A DNA stretch of 64,000 nucleotides from Bacteroidales bacterium (GTDB lineage Bacteria > Bacteroidota > Bacteroidia > Bacteroidales > F082), in the NCBI GenBank assembly GCA_017460915.1, contig JAFUAA010000046.1, positions 1 through 64,000 of the forward strand, read 5' to 3'. The translations under genes and the position numbers were made by a program. The notes under the pieces were generated by a model. It made no database searches, had not been told where the DNA came from, and saw only the letters and a list, made by a program, of their open reading frames with translations. The number at the start of each line of letters is the position of its first letter. Position 1 is the first letter of the stretch. Of this stretch, positions 24,613 through 34,576 are shown in pieces.

Positions 24613-27267
24613 TCACTCCAAGCTATCGCCCGTCTCGCTGCCGCCGTCCTTGGCTTGCTTTTCGAGTTCCATCTTACCGAAACGGAAAGTGACGCCAGCA
24701 GAGATGTAACGGCTGTTGAGCATCTTGTTGGTGCTGTTGGACAAGTAATATGGGTTCAGGTTTTCGCTTCCCGAGCCAATCCTCGCACCCCAGTTGAAGA
24801 TGTCCTGCACATTGAAGAAGACCGACAAACGGCGCTTGAAGAAGTCGCTGCGGGCACCGAGATTGAGGAAATAACGCGCTTTGCGCTCACTCATCAGGCC
24901 GAGGGTGGGCGAAGTGTAGTTGGCCGAAGCGGTCAGTTGCAACTGGTTGAAAACCTTGGCCCAAGCGTTAACGCGTAGGCTCCACGACCACTTGTCGCGT
25001 TGGTCGATTTGGTGCTTGATGTTGCCCAGTTCGTCCACGCGGTCGTATTCCATACGGTAGCCGTAATCGTAGACATTGGCATAGAAGCGCACATTGAAGA
25101 AGCCCGTCGGACGATAAGTCATATTGAGTGAGGTGCCATAGCGCCACGAAGTGCCCATGTTGTAAGGCATCGAATAGCTGACGATGCGGTCCAGATAGTC
25201 GTCGTACTCGGCATCGGTCAGCGAGCTGATTTCGTTAGTGCTCAACCGTCCGTAAGCCTCAATGCCGATGTTGCCAAAACGCTCGAAGAACTTCTGCCAA
25301 CCCGCTTCCACATTATGCATATAACCGCCTTTCAAGCCAGCGGGATTGCCTACCGAATAGCTGTTTTCGCCATAGCTGCGAAAACTCGTGATCTGGTTGC
25401 GGTTGGGATGCGACATACGCATCGAGTAGTTGAGCTTCAGGTTGTGCATGTCCTCGGTGCGGTAAGTCAAATGTATGGACGGACGCACGGTGAGATAATA
25501 CAAGGTGCTGTCGTCGGCAAAAGGCATGTCGCTGATGTAATTATAGTTGATGCGCTCGCCGCCCAGACCTAAGCCCGTGCTCAGGGTGAAGCCGCCCCAA
25601 CGGTGCGTCCAGTTGACGTCGGCATTGGCAGTGCTATTGGCTCCCTTCAAACGGTAGGTACGAAGCGTATCGACCAAAACGCCAATCGTGTCGTTGTATC
25701 GGTCGTAGGCAAAGTCCATTTGCGAATGGTCGGCGCGCAAGCCATAACTCATCTCGCCGTCCTTACTGTAAGGTCGATTGTAACGCGCATCAAGGTTGCC
25801 ACTATAATTGCTGGTACTCGAAAGCATATAGCGATGTTCGTCAAGGTCGGTATAGACGTCATACATCCGGTTGTACCATTCCTCGCCATAGTTGTTGCTC
25901 AGGCGCGTGTTCAACCCGATACGGAGGTTGTGGCCTTCATCGTCGAACTTTTTGGTATAGTCGGCACCGAAGTTCCCGAAAATCGATCTCGTGTCGCTAT
26001 TGTTGCGGGTTTCGTCGGCATAAAGCATTGAATAGGCAGGCATGGAATCCAGATAATAATAGGTCTGTCTTTCGCCACGCAACATATTGCTTCTGTTGTC
26101 GTTATAGAAACCGCCAGCATCGATGGAGAGGTCGCTCATCGAATCGATTTCGTAATCTATGTTCATGAACACATTGCCGCTCATGCTGCGGGTGTTGCTG
26201 GTCTGGCTTGTGGTGTCTGCCCAAGTCACCTCAAAGCCATCCAATGAAGCGTTGTTACGACGGCGCAACGACCAACTTTCGGAAGCGTTTTGGCGGTCGC
26301 TGTAGCGCCCCGAGGCAAACAGGTTGAGGCTCAGCTTTTCTTTCTTCCACATATAACTCACCCACGGCGAGACAAAAGGCTGGTTGGAGCCATTGACGCC
26401 GAAGCTGACGAATTGGTTGCTCTTGATGTGCGCCGATGTCACAATATTAATGACCGCCTCGGCATCGGTGGCGTATTTTGCCGATGGGTTGGTGATGGTC
26501 TCGATGCGTGCGATGGCGTTGGCGGGCAAGGTCTGGAGATAGGTTTTCAGGTTCTCCTCCGTGAGTTTCGAAGGCTTGTCGTTGACCCAAATCTCCACGC
26601 TCGACACGCCGCGTAGCGTGATGTTGCCTTCCACGTCAACCTCCACTCCAGGCGCGTTCTGCAAGGCATCCTCGGTGGTGCCCGTCTGGATGGACGGATC
26701 CTCACTGACATTATAAATCAGCTTCTCGCCTTCCATGGCATACAGCGGTCGTTCGGCGGCCACAGTCACCTCGCCCAAAGACGTCACGCCGGGATTGATG
26801 CGCAAGGTGCCTAAATTGGTGTTGTTGGTCACGGTGAACGGCATGGAATAGGTTTCGTAGCCGATGGCCGAAACGCGCAGCAAAAACGCGCCTTGCGGCA
26901 CTTGGCTGATTTCGAACACGCCATCCATATTGCTAATGCCGCCTTTGACCAACGACGAATCGAGGGAATCGAGGACCGCCACGTTGACGAATGGCATCGT
27001 CTCGCCCGTCTTGGCGTCACGCAACACGCCAGCCACCACAAAAGTGTCGCCTTCGCGCACTTTCTTTTTCTGTTTTACGGTGGGTATATTGCCCTCGGTT
27101 TGGTCCCACTGACGGTCGCCAGGAGGACGCCCTCCAGGAGGTCTGCCGCTCGGTGGACGGCCACCAGGAAAACCACCGCCACCGCCCGGAGGCTGGGCCA
27201 TGCAAAGAACGGTCGGGACGACCAAAAGCAGAAAAGTCAGAAGTTTTGAGGAAAATGATGTTTTCAT
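24613..27267 (-). CDS. TonB-dependent receptor family outer-membrane protein (outer membrane beta-barrel, CarboxypepD_reg N-domain)
   Basis: An 884-residue protein. After the signal peptide (ending TVLCMAQ) comes a Gly/Pro/Arg-rich segment (GGGGFPGGRPPSGRPPGG). A carboxypeptidase-regulatory-like domain follows (GVLRDAKTGETMPFVNVAVL, FLLRVSAIGYETY), then a plug-like domain (EDALQNAPGVEVDVEGNITL, RGVSSVEIWVNDKPSKLTEE, IARIETITNPSAKYATDAEA). The rest is a long beta-barrel ending in a C-terminal strand (RYISAGVTFRFGKMELE) plus a charged tail. This is the 'outer membrane beta-barrel family' branch without a strong TonB box; the transported ligand is unknown. It is divergent from the C69 peptidase through back-to-back promoters. 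ATG 27267 is chosen for its signal peptide. Confidence 0.88.
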   Translation of the reverse strand: MKTSFSSKLLTFLLLVVPTVLCMAQPPGGGGGFPGGRPPSGRPPGGRPPGDRQWDQTEGNIPTVKQKKKVREGDTFVVAGVLRDAKTGETMPFVNVAVLDSLDSSLVKGGISNMDGVFEISQVPQGAFLLRVSAIGYETYSMPFTVTNNTNLGTLRINPGVTSLGEVTVAAERPLYAMEGEKLIYNVSEDPSIQTGTTEDALQNAPGVEVDVEGNITLRGVSSVEIWVNDKPSKLTEENLKTYLQTLPANAIARIETITNPSAKYATDAEAVINIVTSAHIKSNQFVSFGVNGSNQPFVSPWVSYMWKKEKLSLNLFASGRYSDRQNASESWSLRRRNNASLDGFEVTWADTTSQTSNTRSMSGNVFMNIDYEIDSMSDLSIDAGGFYNDNRSNMLRGERQTYYYLDSMPAYSMLYADETRNNSDTRSIFGNFGADYTKKFDDEGHNLRIGLNTRLSNNYGEEWYNRMYDVYTDLDEHRYMLSSTSNYSGNLDARYNRPYSKDGEMSYGLRADHSQMDFAYDRYNDTIGVLVDTLRTYRLKGANSTANADVNWTHRWGGFTLSTGLGLGGERINYNYISDMPFADDSTLYYLTVRPSIHLTYRTEDMHNLKLNYSMRMSHPNRNQITSFRSYGENSYSVGNPAGLKGGYMHNVEAGWQKFFERFGNIGIEAYGRLSTNEISSLTDAEYDDYLDRIVSYSMPYNMGTSWRYGTSLNMTYRPTGFFNVRFYANVYDYGYRMEYDRVDELGNIKHQIDQRDKWSWSLRVNAWAKVFNQLQLTASANYTSPTLGLMSERKARYFLNLGARSDFFKRRLSVFFNVQDIFNWGARIGSGSENLNPYYLSNSTNKMLNSRYISAGVTFRFGKMELEKQAKDGGSETGDSLE

Positions 27268-27284
27268 TGCAGTAAATTTAGGCC

Positions 27285-27308
27285 GCAAAAATAAAAAAAT
27301 GTATTTTT
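27285..27308. promoter_or_regulatory. Back-to-back divergent -7 boxes
   Basis: TATTTTTG on the minus strand (27285-27292) serves the receptor gene and TATTTTTG on the plus strand (27301-27308) serves the C69 gene. They are only 8 bases apart, so the two promoters must overlap and compete. Confidence 0.55.
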
Positions 27309-27348
27309 GCGCGGATTACAAACCCTTGTAAAAAAGAGATTTTAAGCG

Positions 27349-29046
27349 ATGAAAAGAATTTATGCAATGGTTTTGATGCTGGTTTTAGGCTTTGACACGG
27401 CTTGGGCCTGCACCAATCTCATCGTTGGCAAGAAAGCCAGCGTCGACGGCAGCGTCATGTGCACCTACAACTGCGACGGCTTCGGTTTTGCAGGCTCGTT
27501 GTTCTACAGTCCCTCTGGGCGACATGCGGCGGACGAACTCATTCCCATCCACGGCTGGGGTCCGGCACATGAAGGTCAATTTGTGAAACAGGTGGACTAC
27601 ACCTACAACGTGGTCGGTTTCATGAACGAACGGCAGGTGACCATCGTCGAGACCACCTTCGATGGCTGTCTGGACTTGGTCAACCGTGATGGCCTGCTCG
27701 ACTATTTCTCTCTGATGAGGCTGGCCTTGCAACGCTCGGCGACGGCTCGCGAAGCCATCAAGTGCATGGCTGAGCTGGTGGAGGAATACGGCTACAACAG
27801 TAGCGGCGAGACCCTCACCGTTTGCGACCCCAACGAGGCTTGGATTATGGAAATCATAGGCAAAGGTTCGGAACGCAAAGGTGCCGTTTGGGTTGCCCTG
27901 CGCATCCCCGACGACTGCATCTGCGCCCATGCCAACCTGAGCCGCATCCGTCAGTTCCCCTTGGAGAAGAAGTCGAAAAACAGCCTCTGCAGCAAGAACC
28001 TCAAAAACATCAACCGACCTGAGATTGAATGCGTTTACGCCGCCGACGTCATCAGTTTTGCACGTGAAAAAGGGCTTTTCAACGGCAAGGACGAGGATTT
28101 CTCCTTCCGTGATGCCTACTGCCCCATCGACTTCGAGAACGTGCGCTACGCCGATGCCCGCGTTTGGAGTTTCTTCCGCCATCACTACAGCCACGAGGAG
28201 ATGGACAAATACCTACCTTATATTAATGGCAACTTCGGCCAATGCGACCACCTGCCTTTGTGGATCAAACCCGACAAGCCGCTTTCGTTGCGCGACTTGC
28301 AGGCCGACATGCGCGACCATTTCGAGGGCACGCCTTTGGACATGACCACCGACATGACCGCCGGACCTTGGGGCATGCCGATTCGTCCCTTACCAATGCA
28401 TTTCCGCGACAGCGACAGCATCGACTACTTCCGCGAACGCCCCATCGCCACACAACAATCCGGCTTCTCCATGACCTGCCAGATGCGCTCGTGGCTGCCC
28501 GACGACGTGGGCGGCGTCACGTGGTTCAACTGCGACGACGCCAATATGGTGGCCTACGTGCCGCTCTATTGCTGCATCACGCAGGTGCCCGACTGCTTCC
28601 GTCCCGAGAACAATCTCCGCAACGAGTTCAGCGACCAGTCCGCCTTCTGGATGAACAACTGGGTGGCCAACATGGTCTATCCGCGCTATTCGATGATGAT
28701 TGGCGACCTGCGCAAGGCGCAAAACGAGTTGGAAGACTACTATTTCGCCGACCAAGACAGCGTGCTTCTCGCCATTAAGGACATGCAACCCAGCGACCGG
28801 CAGAGTTTCCTCAACCGTAAAAGCATCGACTATGCCAACCGCATGATGCAACGTTGGGACAAATTGGCCAAATACTTGATTGTCAAATACAACGACCAAG
28901 TGGTGAAACGCGTCGACAAGGAAGGCAAATTCCAACGTTGGGGCTACGAAACGCCAGGCTACGACCAGCAATTCATCGACGCCATCGGCAAATCGACGGG
29001 CGAGCGCTACAAACTGAAGGAAGTCATCGAGCGACGGGAGAGATAA
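27349..29046 (+). CDS. C69 family dipeptidase
   Basis: A 565-residue protein of the peptidase C69 (PepD/U34) family. After the signal peptide (FDTAWA), Cys in CTNLIVGKKASVDGSV becomes the N-terminal nucleophile of this Ntn-hydrolase, which releases dipeptides. Other family marks are TYNCDGFGFAGSL, RQVTIVETTFDGC, ALQRSATAREAIKCM, EAWIMEIIG and CDDANMVAYVPLYCCITQVP. The exported location suggests a role in periplasmic peptide use. It is monocistronic, with a -7 box about 40 bases upstream. The next gene downstream is the EcoRI-like fragment. Confidence 0.92.
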   Translation: MKRIYAMVLMLVLGFDTAWACTNLIVGKKASVDGSVMCTYNCDGFGFAGSLFYSPSGRHAADELIPIHGWGPAHEGQFVKQVDYTYNVVGFMNERQVTIVETTFDGCLDLVNRDGLLDYFSLMRLALQRSATAREAIKCMAELVEEYGYNSSGETLTVCDPNEAWIMEIIGKGSERKGAVWVALRIPDDCICAHANLSRIRQFPLEKKSKNSLCSKNLKNINRPEIECVYAADVISFAREKGLFNGKDEDFSFRDAYCPIDFENVRYADARVWSFFRHHYSHEEMDKYLPYINGNFGQCDHLPLWIKPDKPLSLRDLQADMRDHFEGTPLDMTTDMTAGPWGMPIRPLPMHFRDSDSIDYFRERPIATQQSGFSMTCQMRSWLPDDVGGVTWFNCDDANMVAYVPLYCCITQVPDCFRPENNLRNEFSDQSAFWMNNWVANMVYPRYSMMIGDLRKAQNELEDYYFADQDSVLLAIKDMQPSDRQSFLNRKSIDYANRMMQRWDKLAKYLIVKYNDQVVKRVDKEGKFQRWGYETPGYDQQFIDAIGKSTGERYKLKEVIERRER

Positions 29047-29082
29047 AAATAGTTCTTTTCAGGTTCATCATCGAAAAAATTG

Positions 29083-29090
29083 TAATTTTG
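29083..29090 (+). promoter_or_regulatory. -7 box TAATTTTG for the EcoRI-like gene
   Basis: Reads TAATTTTG about 44 bases before the first conserved codon of the endonuclease. Confidence 0.5.
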
Positions 29091-29133
29091 CAGTCGTATA
29101 AAGCAGAATTACTGTTTTCGAAATATTTGTGTC

Positions 29134-29959
29134 ATTATATCTAAAAAGAATCAATCCAATAGATTAACTGAGCAGCAAAAAGAAAACAAAGGAGCGATTG
29201 GCATTTCTGGTGAGGAAGCAAAGTCTCACGATGTCATGGTCGGTGATGTTTCCAAGAAAGCCATGAACGAGCTTGAGAACGAGTTCCCTCAATTGGTTTT
29301 CAGATATCGGCAAAGAGGAAACAAACAAGGCCTTGCAAGAAGTCGACAAAGAATTAGGTCAAACTTTGTACGTTTTGGATTCCAACATCAAACCCGACGG
29401 AGGCCTCATCGAAGTTCAGGATGACAATGGGACGTGGAGAGTCCTCTTGGTTTCTGAAGCCAAGCATCAAGGCAAAGACATCGAAAACATCCAAAACGGA
29501 ATAAAGGTTGGAGTTAACAACGACCAAGACTTTATGGTGGCGGGTAATGCTATTGAGCGGTCACACAAAAACATCTCAGAAATAGCGAATTTTATGCTTA
29601 AAGAAGCACATTTCCCATACGTTTTGTTTTTAGAAGGCTCAAATTTTCTCACTGAAGACATAATCGTGAAAAGACCTAACGGAGAATCGGTGACTATTCA
29701 TTATAACACAGGCAGTTTGAACAGGTTAGACCGTTTAACCTCTGCCAATTATGGAATGCCCATCAATTCCAATTTGTGTAAGAACAGATTTGTGAAGTCA
29801 AACAACAGAATGATAATGCTGCAAGCGACCTCTATCTACACACAAGGTGATGGAAAGCGTTGGGATGAAGAAAAAATGCTGTCGATAATGCTTGAAATCG
29901 CCAAAACATCAATGCAAGTGTTGGCCAGCGACTTGTTCAAACAAATAACAAAGAAATGA
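29134..29959 (+). pseudogene. EcoRI/RsrI-family type II restriction endonuclease, frameshifted
   Basis: Translation aligns along its whole length with R.EcoRI as I know it: SKKNQSNRLTEQQKENKGAI at the N-terminus, the metal/catalytic PD..EAK residues (KPDGGLIEVQDD, SEAKHQGKD), and the DNA-contact regions GNAIERSHKNISEIANFM and LNRLDRLTSANYGMPINSN. The EcoRI residues Asp91, Glu111, Lys113, Asn141, Arg145, Arg200 and Arg203 all have counterparts, so the ancestral target was probably GAATTC. No ATG precedes the conserved N-terminus; the first codon would be ATT 29134 or ATA. At about 29300-29310 the frame changes between FRYR and DIGKEETNKAL, best explained by loss of 8 bases. The stop overlaps the methylase start (ATGA). 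Confidence 0.88.
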
Positions 29960-31010
29960 TGAGACAAGCCATTCATAACAAATCCCACAACAACTCTGGT
30001 CTTATGCAACTCAACAGGATGCAGAAAGACAACATCAAGCACAAAACCAGCGTTGACCTCGTCGTTCCCGACAAAACGAACTGCGTTTTGCTTCATATGG
30101 ATTGCATTGACTTGTTACGTACGATTCCAGACAAATCCATTCAACTGATTCTAATAGACCCACCCTACAATTTGGATTTGGCCTATTGGGACACTTTCGA
30201 AAACTACATAGGCTGGGCATCAAAATGGCTTGAAGAATCCTATCGGGTTTTGTCCGACAATGGGAGTATGGTTGTTTTTGGAGGAACACAATTCCAAGAT
30301 GTCAAGAGCGGCGACCTGACCGAAATCATTTACCATTGCCGCCACAAAACAAAATTCAGATTGGTGAATACGATTGTTTGGTATTATAAAAATGGGATGT
30401 CAGCGCACAGGTATTTTGCCAACAGACACGAGGAAGCCATCTGGCTAACCAAAACCGACAAATACTACTTTGATCTGGATTCCGTTAGGGTTCCGTATGG
30501 GAAAAGGAATTGCAAGAAGCACTGAAAGACAAACGGTTGAATCCCGAAAACGTTAGAAAAGGAAAAAATCCGACTAACGTATGGGAAATCGGTCGTCTCA
30601 ACGGCAACTCGCTTGAGAGAGTTGGGCATCCCACCCAAAAACCACTCGAAATCATGAGGCGTTTTGTCAAAGCCCTATCCTATCCCGATTCCATTGTTTT
30701 GGATTTTTTTGCCGGAAGTGGGACTACTGGAAGAGCATGCATTGAAGAAAAACGCAACTGCGTCATGCGTGACAAAGATGAGCTTTCCAAGACATTCTTT
30801 TCTAGGCATTTAACCAATATGAAAGCATCAGGCTTGAACCCTCCTTTCGTTGAAAATGAAGATTTAAGCTCTTTTTTTGCAGAAATTAGGGAAAGAAATA
30901 ATCACAAAGCGACACTTTCATCAAATAACACTATCACTATTCCTATCGAAAACACTCGAATTGCCGGAGTTGCTTGTGACGCGAATCGACAATTCACACT
31001 ATTTGATTAA
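29956..31010 (+). pseudogene. M.RsrI-like beta-class N6-adenine DNA methyltransferase, frameshifted
   Basis: Closely resembles M.RsrI, partner of the EcoRI isoschizomer RsrI. The catalytic motif IV DPPYNLDLAYWDTF (about residue 57) precedes the AdoMet motif I LDFFAGSGTTGRACIEE, as in beta-class enzymes. Other shared blocks are YIGWASKWLEESYRVLS, NGMSAHRYFANRHEEAIWL, KDKRLNPENVRKGKNPTNVW and RLNGNSLERVGHPTQKP. Near 30500 the frame changes: TATGGGAAAAGG lacks a base relative to a reading like Tyr-Asp-Glu-Lys-Glu-Leu-Gln. It would methylate the inner A of GAATTC and protect from the upstream endonuclease. The C-terminal end overlaps the convergent SDR gene by 17 bases. Confidence 0.85.
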
Positions 31011-31854
31011 TGCGTTGTCCTCTTACTTTTATTTTTCCCCCTTGCCGCATCATGGCATCCCACCAGCGGGCGGGCATGAGGGTATGGGCTATCCTGCCAC
31101 TGACGGAAAAACGCCCAAGGCAATAACGGGCCTTGGGTTGGCGGCTGTTCACCGCACGGCTCATGGCTTTGGCAATCACCGATGGCGACGACAACAAGTT
31201 GGTCCTATAGAACCAATCCATGTTGTCGGCCCATTGTGTCCCTGAGTCTTCATAGGCCGTACCCATTGCCGATTCTTTTAGATGCTTTGCGGCAATGATG
31301 CCCCAGTCCGTCTTGATGGCACCAGGCTCAATCATCACCACGTCGATGCCGAAAGGCTTCATCTCCATGCGTAAGGCATCGCTGAAAGCCTCCACCGAAT
31401 ATTTGGTCACGTTGTACCAGCCGCCCATGTAAAACACCATCTTGCCTGCAATCGAGGCCGTGTTGATGATGCGTCCACTGCCCTGCTTGCGCATTTGAGG
31501 AAGCACCAATTGCGTCAGTCGGGCCAAGCCAAATACGTTCACTTCGAGCTGACGACGCGCCTCCTCCATGGGCACCGTCTCGATGGCGCCAAAGAATCCA
31601 TAACCCGCGTTGTTGACCAACACATCGATGCGTCCTTCGGCTCGGATAATCTCGTCGACCCCCTGTTGCATCGACCGTTCGTCGGTGACGTCCATTCGGA
31701 GCACCTTGGCTCCAAACGCTTTCAACGGCTCCATTTTCTCCACCCGACGGGCGGCGGCATACACTCGATGCCCTTGCTGCGACAACATCTGAACCGCATC
31801 ATAGCCAATGCCGCTACTGGCACCAGTAATCAAAATCACTTTTTCTTTCATCAT
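30994..31854 (-). CDS. Short-chain dehydrogenase/reductase (SDR)
   Basis: A 286-residue classical SDR. Cofactor motif TGASSGIG (about 9-16), LVNNAGYGFFG (about 82-92), catalytic Ser in INTASIAGK, and Tyr/Lys in YNVTKYSVEAF. An Arg at position 36-37 (AAARRVEK) fits NADPH preference. The C-terminal region (PSVIAKAMSRAVNSRQPKAR) is typical of the retinol-dehydrogenase-like group. The substrate is unknown. Its 3' end overlaps the convergent methylase by 17 bases, so the last residues (KVRGQRINQIV) may be an extension caused by arrival of the restriction-modification module. Confidence 0.88.
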   Translation of the reverse strand: MMKEKVILITGASSGIGYDAVQMLSQQGHRVYAAARRVEKMEPLKAFGAKVLRMDVTDERSMQQGVDEIIRAEGRIDVLVNNAGYGFFGAIETVPMEEARRQLEVNVFGLARLTQLVLPQMRKQGSGRIINTASIAGKMVFYMGGWYNVTKYSVEAFSDALRMEMKPFGIDVVMIEPGAIKTDWGIIAAKHLKESAMGTAYEDSGTQWADNMDWFYRTNLLSSPSVIAKAMSRAVNSRQPKARYCLGRFSVSGRIAHTLMPARWWDAMMRQGGKIKVRGQRINQIV

Positions 31855-32001
31855 GGCAAAACTACAATTCTGCGAGGAACATACCTCTCTAACAATGGAT
31901 AATTTTTTGCAAAAATAGGGATTATTTCTTGAGATATGAAAAGCGTTTTACAAACTGCCCAAAAATCCATTTCCAGAAACCTGACATAAGGAAAAATAAT
32001 G

Positions 32002-32009
32002 TAATTTTG
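32002..32009 (+). promoter_or_regulatory. -7 box TAATTTTG for the MMPL exporter
   Basis: Reads TAATTTTG, 21 bases before ATG 32031. Confidence 0.5.
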
Positions 32010-32030
32010 CCGACTCAATTTCCGACCATA

Positions 32031-34520
32031 ATGCATAGGATTTTTCTACCGCTATACCGTTTTTTTGACCAGCATAAGCCTTTGATGTACATCATCTTGG
32101 CTGCCACATCGATTCTTTTCCTCGTTTTTGGGCTACAACTCAAATATGAGGAAGACATCTCAAAACTCCTACCCTCTTCGAGTGTTGAAAGCCAGCTAGC
32201 CTTCAGCTCCATCGAGTTGAAAGACAAGATCTATATCCAAGTGACTTCTGCCAACGAGCCTCTGGTTCCCGAAGTGTTGAGCGAGCGGACAAACCAATTC
32301 ATCGACCTGCTCTATGAAAAAGACTCGACGGAACAATTCATTTCCAATGTCCTTTACAAACTGGAGCCCGAGTTGGCCTTGAATGCCTTGGATTTCGTCC
32401 TGGAGCACATTCCCTCTTTCATCGACACCTCGGCCTATGCCGATTTCGAGAAAGCCCTTGAGCCTGAGTCCGTTGAAAAACAAATGTGGGTCAACTACAA
32501 CCAGATGATGGAAGACGAAACCGGCGACATCACCCAAGCCATCGCCTACGACCCGCTCAACCTGCGTGGCGTGGTGCTTGGCGATGCCATCGAAGGCGCA
32601 ATAGGCAGTTTCACCCTCATCGACGGACAGCTGTTCTGTCCCGACAGCACCGTAGCCTTGGCTTACCTTGCTCCAGCCTTCCGTTCGCTCGATTCGTGGA
32701 AGTCCACTGAGTTTAGCCGTTTGCTCACCAAAGCCCAGAAGGAGTTTGAAGCCGCACATCCCGACGTGAAAGTCCATGTGCACGGCGACCCCATCGGCAG
32801 TGTTTCCAATGCCGGTCGCATCCGATCCGACCTCATCGTGACGGTGGGCATCTCTTTGATCTTGATTTTGGTTCTTATCGGATTGTGTTTCAGGAGTTTT
32901 TCGTTCATCTGGAAGCTATTGCTCCCCATCCTCTATGGCATGGCTTTCTCGCTCGCCTGCATCTTTTGGATCAAGGGCGGCATGTCGCTGATGGCGCTTG
33001 GGCTGGGTGCCATCGTGCTCGGCGTGGCCATCAGCTACTGCTTGCACGTGCTCATCCATCATTTCTTCGTCGGCGACCCCGAGAAACTGCTGTCGGACGA
33101 GTCGACGCCCGTGTCGTTGGGCTGCATCACCACGGTAGGCGCTTTCTGCAGCCTGCTCTTCACCGACAGCGACCTGCTCCGCGACTTCGGCCTTTTCGCC
33201 TCGTTTGCCTTGTTGGGTAGCACCCTGTTTGCGCTCGTTTTCCTGCCCCACTTCCTGCCCAAACGCAAAGCCGCTGCCGACAGCAAGACGTTCCGCCGCA
33301 TCTCGCGCCTCAACAACCTGCCTTTCGACAAGAAGCCGTGGTTCCTGGCCATGATTGTGGTTATCGTCGTCATCGGCATCATCTTCTCACCTAAAGTAAA
33401 GTTCGACAGCGACTTGCGCAACCTCGACTACAACTCCTCCGCCGAAGTGGCCGCCGAGAGCCTGTTCAACGAGAAAAACAACGACGGCTTTTTCCATCTT
33501 TATTTCGCCACTGTCAGTACCGACATCGACGAAGCCTTGGAGGCCGACAAGTTGCTGATGCTCAAGCTGGATTCGCTGAAGCAAAAAGGGGTTGTCCACA
33601 ACTATTCCGACATGATTCCCAAGCTCTTCGTCACCCAAAAAGACCAAGAGCAACGCATCGCAGCCTGGAACGCCTATTGGACCGACGAAAGGAAAGCGGC
33701 AGCCATAGGCATGGTCGACAAAGGCGCTCACGAGTTCGGCCTCGACCCGATGATGTTCTACGAGTTCAAGGAACTTCTAAACGCCGAATACGAATCCGCT
33801 TCCTTGCTGGAAAGCGGCGTGGTGCCGCCCAACCTGCTGGGCAACTTCATCGAACGCAACGCCGACAACCAATACATGGTCTTCACCGACGTCTCGATGC
33901 TGTTCGACGAAAAAGACATCGTCACCGACGCCTTGGTGACCAACCCCAAGACCTTCGTCCTTGAGCCGTTCTATTATTGCAAGAGCATGGTTGAAGTCAT
34001 CAACGACGACTTCAACATCGCCGTTTGGATTTCGTCGCTTTTCGTCTTGGTGATTCTGTTGCTGTCGTTCCACAACATCATCACGGCCCTGCTCTCCTTC
34101 CTGCCCATGGTGTTCAGCTGGTTTATGGTGCAGGGCTATATGGCCATCATAGGGCTGGAATTCAACCTAATCAACATCATCATCTCCACTTTCATCTTCG
34201 GCGTGGGCGTCGACTACAGTATCTTCATCACCGAAGGCTTGCTCACAGAAGCACGGACAGGCAATCGCGACATCCTCACGTGGCACAAGGTTGCCATCTT
34301 CTTCTCGGCCGCCATCCTCGTCATCGTGGTATCGTCGCTGCTCTTTGCCGTACACCCCGCCATCCGCTCCATCGGTCTGAGTACGCTCATCGGCATGGCC
34401 TCCACCATCATGATTTCCTATTCGCTGCAGCCTTTTGTGTTCTGGCAGCTGATGAAGATTCCCGCCTACAAGCGCAGTGTAATGAAAGGACAAGAAAAAG
34501 CAGAAAAAAACAGCAAATAA
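32031..34520 (+). CDS. MMPL/RND superfamily exporter
   Basis: An 829-residue membrane protein with the two-fold RND architecture: one N-terminal helix (YIILAATSILFLVFGL), a large periplasmic loop, five further helices (LIVTVGISLILILVLIGLCF, LLPILYGMAFSLACIFW), a second helix-plus-loop unit, and five final helices (VWISSLFVLVILLLSF, GVGVDYSIFITEGLL). The GVGVDYSIF segment is the charge-bearing fourth helix seen in MMPL/HAE families. It likely exports lipids or lipid-like molecules using the proton gradient. A LolA-like gene follows 56 bases downstream; this pair is found in aryl-polyene/flexirubin-type loci, but no biosynthetic genes are present here. ATG 32031 is chosen over the longer frame because the promoter lies between. 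Confidence 0.88.
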   Translation: MHRIFLPLYRFFDQHKPLMYIILAATSILFLVFGLQLKYEEDISKLLPSSSVESQLAFSSIELKDKIYIQVTSANEPLVPEVLSERTNQFIDLLYEKDSTEQFISNVLYKLEPELALNALDFVLEHIPSFIDTSAYADFEKALEPESVEKQMWVNYNQMMEDETGDITQAIAYDPLNLRGVVLGDAIEGAIGSFTLIDGQLFCPDSTVALAYLAPAFRSLDSWKSTEFSRLLTKAQKEFEAAHPDVKVHVHGDPIGSVSNAGRIRSDLIVTVGISLILILVLIGLCFRSFSFIWKLLLPILYGMAFSLACIFWIKGGMSLMALGLGAIVLGVAISYCLHVLIHHFFVGDPEKLLSDESTPVSLGCITTVGAFCSLLFTDSDLLRDFGLFASFALLGSTLFALVFLPHFLPKRKAAADSKTFRRISRLNNLPFDKKPWFLAMIVVIVVIGIIFSPKVKFDSDLRNLDYNSSAEVAAESLFNEKNNDGFFHLYFATVSTDIDEALEADKLLMLKLDSLKQKGVVHNYSDMIPKLFVTQKDQEQRIAAWNAYWTDERKAAAIGMVDKGAHEFGLDPMMFYEFKELLNAEYESASLLESGVVPPNLLGNFIERNADNQYMVFTDVSMLFDEKDIVTDALVTNPKTFVLEPFYYCKSMVEVINDDFNIAVWISSLFVLVILLLSFHNIITALLSFLPMVFSWFMVQGYMAIIGLEFNLINIIISTFIFGVGVDYSIFITEGLLTEARTGNRDILTWHKVAIFFSAAILVIVVSSLLFAVHPAIRSIGLSTLIGMASTIMISYSLQPFVFWQLMKIPAYKRSVMKGQEKAEKNSK

Positions 34521-34576
34521 AACGGAAAGGCACACTTTTTGCATCATCACACACTTTGTTTAGAAAATTCTCGTAT

